From positions 1-5,940 of the forward strand of contig JAFVMP010000210.1 in NCBI GenBank assembly GCA_017506845.1: DNA of 5,940 nucleotides, in the 5' to 3' direction. Every line of letters starts with the position of its first letter. The stretch's first letter is position 1. The stretch comes from Campylobacter sp. Lineage in GTDB: Bacteria > Campylobacterota > Campylobacteria > Campylobacterales > Campylobacteraceae. The translations under genes and the position numbers were made by a program. This document shows, one piece after another, positions 5,866-5,940 of the stretch. The notes under the pieces were generated by a model. That model was not told the origin of the DNA. It worked only from the letters and a program-made list of their open reading frames with translations, and did no database searches.

Positions 5866-5940
5866 ATGACAAATGAAAATCAAGAGGTTGAGATTAAAAA
5901 AACACAAGACGAAACACCAAATAAAAAATCAAATTTTAAC
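5866..5940 (+). CDS. Unidentified protein, N-terminal fragment cut by the window edge
   Basis: The first 25 codons of a gene that runs off the right edge. The start is well supported: GGGAGGA (5851-5857) lies 8 nt before the ATG, and a good promoter is upstream. The visible residues begin MTNENQEVEIKKTQDE and continue with Lys, Asn and Thr. They are highly polar and charged, with no signal peptide in what can be seen. Such tails are common as cytoplasmic extensions ahead of a first membrane segment (for example HlyD/EmrA-type proteins) or as disordered starts of soluble proteins, so no function can be given. It is transcribed divergently from the NFACT remnant and is the only plus-strand gene in the window. 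Confidence 0.7.
   Translation, partial: MTNENQEVEIKKTQDETPNKKSNFN

Noticed and set aside
1..5940. Mobile element, CRISPR array, tRNA, or defence/toxin system
   Set aside because: No direct repeats with spacers, transposase or integrase motifs, tRNA-like folds or defence-type domains were seen on either strand. The genes are ordinary metabolic or housekeeping families, apart from the unidentified fragment at the right edge.

Overview
The window looks like a chromosomal segment of a Campylobacter species (Campylobacterota). It is strongly AT-rich and densely packed. AspA and DcuA are adjacent, as in Campylobacter jejuni. The NFACT-family remnant, the MoaD/MoaE pair and the AI-2E permease also have an epsilonproteobacterial sequence style. 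The species cannot be fixed from the sequence alone; it does not look like C. jejuni itself. All complete genes are on the minus strand, so the window is transcribed from right to left. The exception is a new plus-strand gene that enters at the right edge.

Right edge (5728-5940): a good sigma70-type promoter (TTGAAA, 16 nt, TATAAT), a leader of about 110 nt with a possible 18-codon mini-ORF, a strong ribosome binding site, and the first 25 codons of an unrecognised plus-strand gene with a very polar N-terminus. Directly abutting it on the minus strand (4918-5727) is the C-terminal part of an NFACT (RqcH/Rqc2/FbpA-like) ribosome-quality-control protein. Its NFACT-N domain is absent, and its reading frame runs 49 codons upstream of the only usable ATG, so it appears to be a 5'-truncated gene.

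Middle (3228-4908): moaD and moaE, the two subunits of molybdopterin synthase, are packed tightly behind the NFACT remnant. An AI-2E family permease with a TTG start follows. moaD and moaE share a compact junction in which the codons for MoaD's functional C-terminal Gly-Gly also form the moaE Shine-Dalgarno sequence. Molybdenum cofactor would serve the molybdoenzymes typical of Campylobacter, such as periplasmic nitrate reductase and formate dehydrogenase.

Gap 2953-3227: about 275 nt without a gene. It holds a hairpin downstream of the permease, candidate promoter elements, and a perfect 17-nt inverted repeat about 60 nt upstream of aspA.

Left part (84-2952): aspA and dcuA form a metabolic operon. 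AspA splits aspartate into fumarate and ammonia. DcuA takes up aspartate or fumarate and exports succinate, so together they feed fumarate respiration and amino-acid catabolism. The two genes are separated by a perfect 10-bp hairpin, and the unit ends in a strong intrinsic terminator 5 nt past dcuA. Positions 1-83 show no supportable gene.

I found no clear undescribed multi-gene system. The most noteworthy signals are the NFACT truncation at the junction with the divergent promoter and gene, the structured aspA-dcuA spacer, and the palindrome upstream of aspA.
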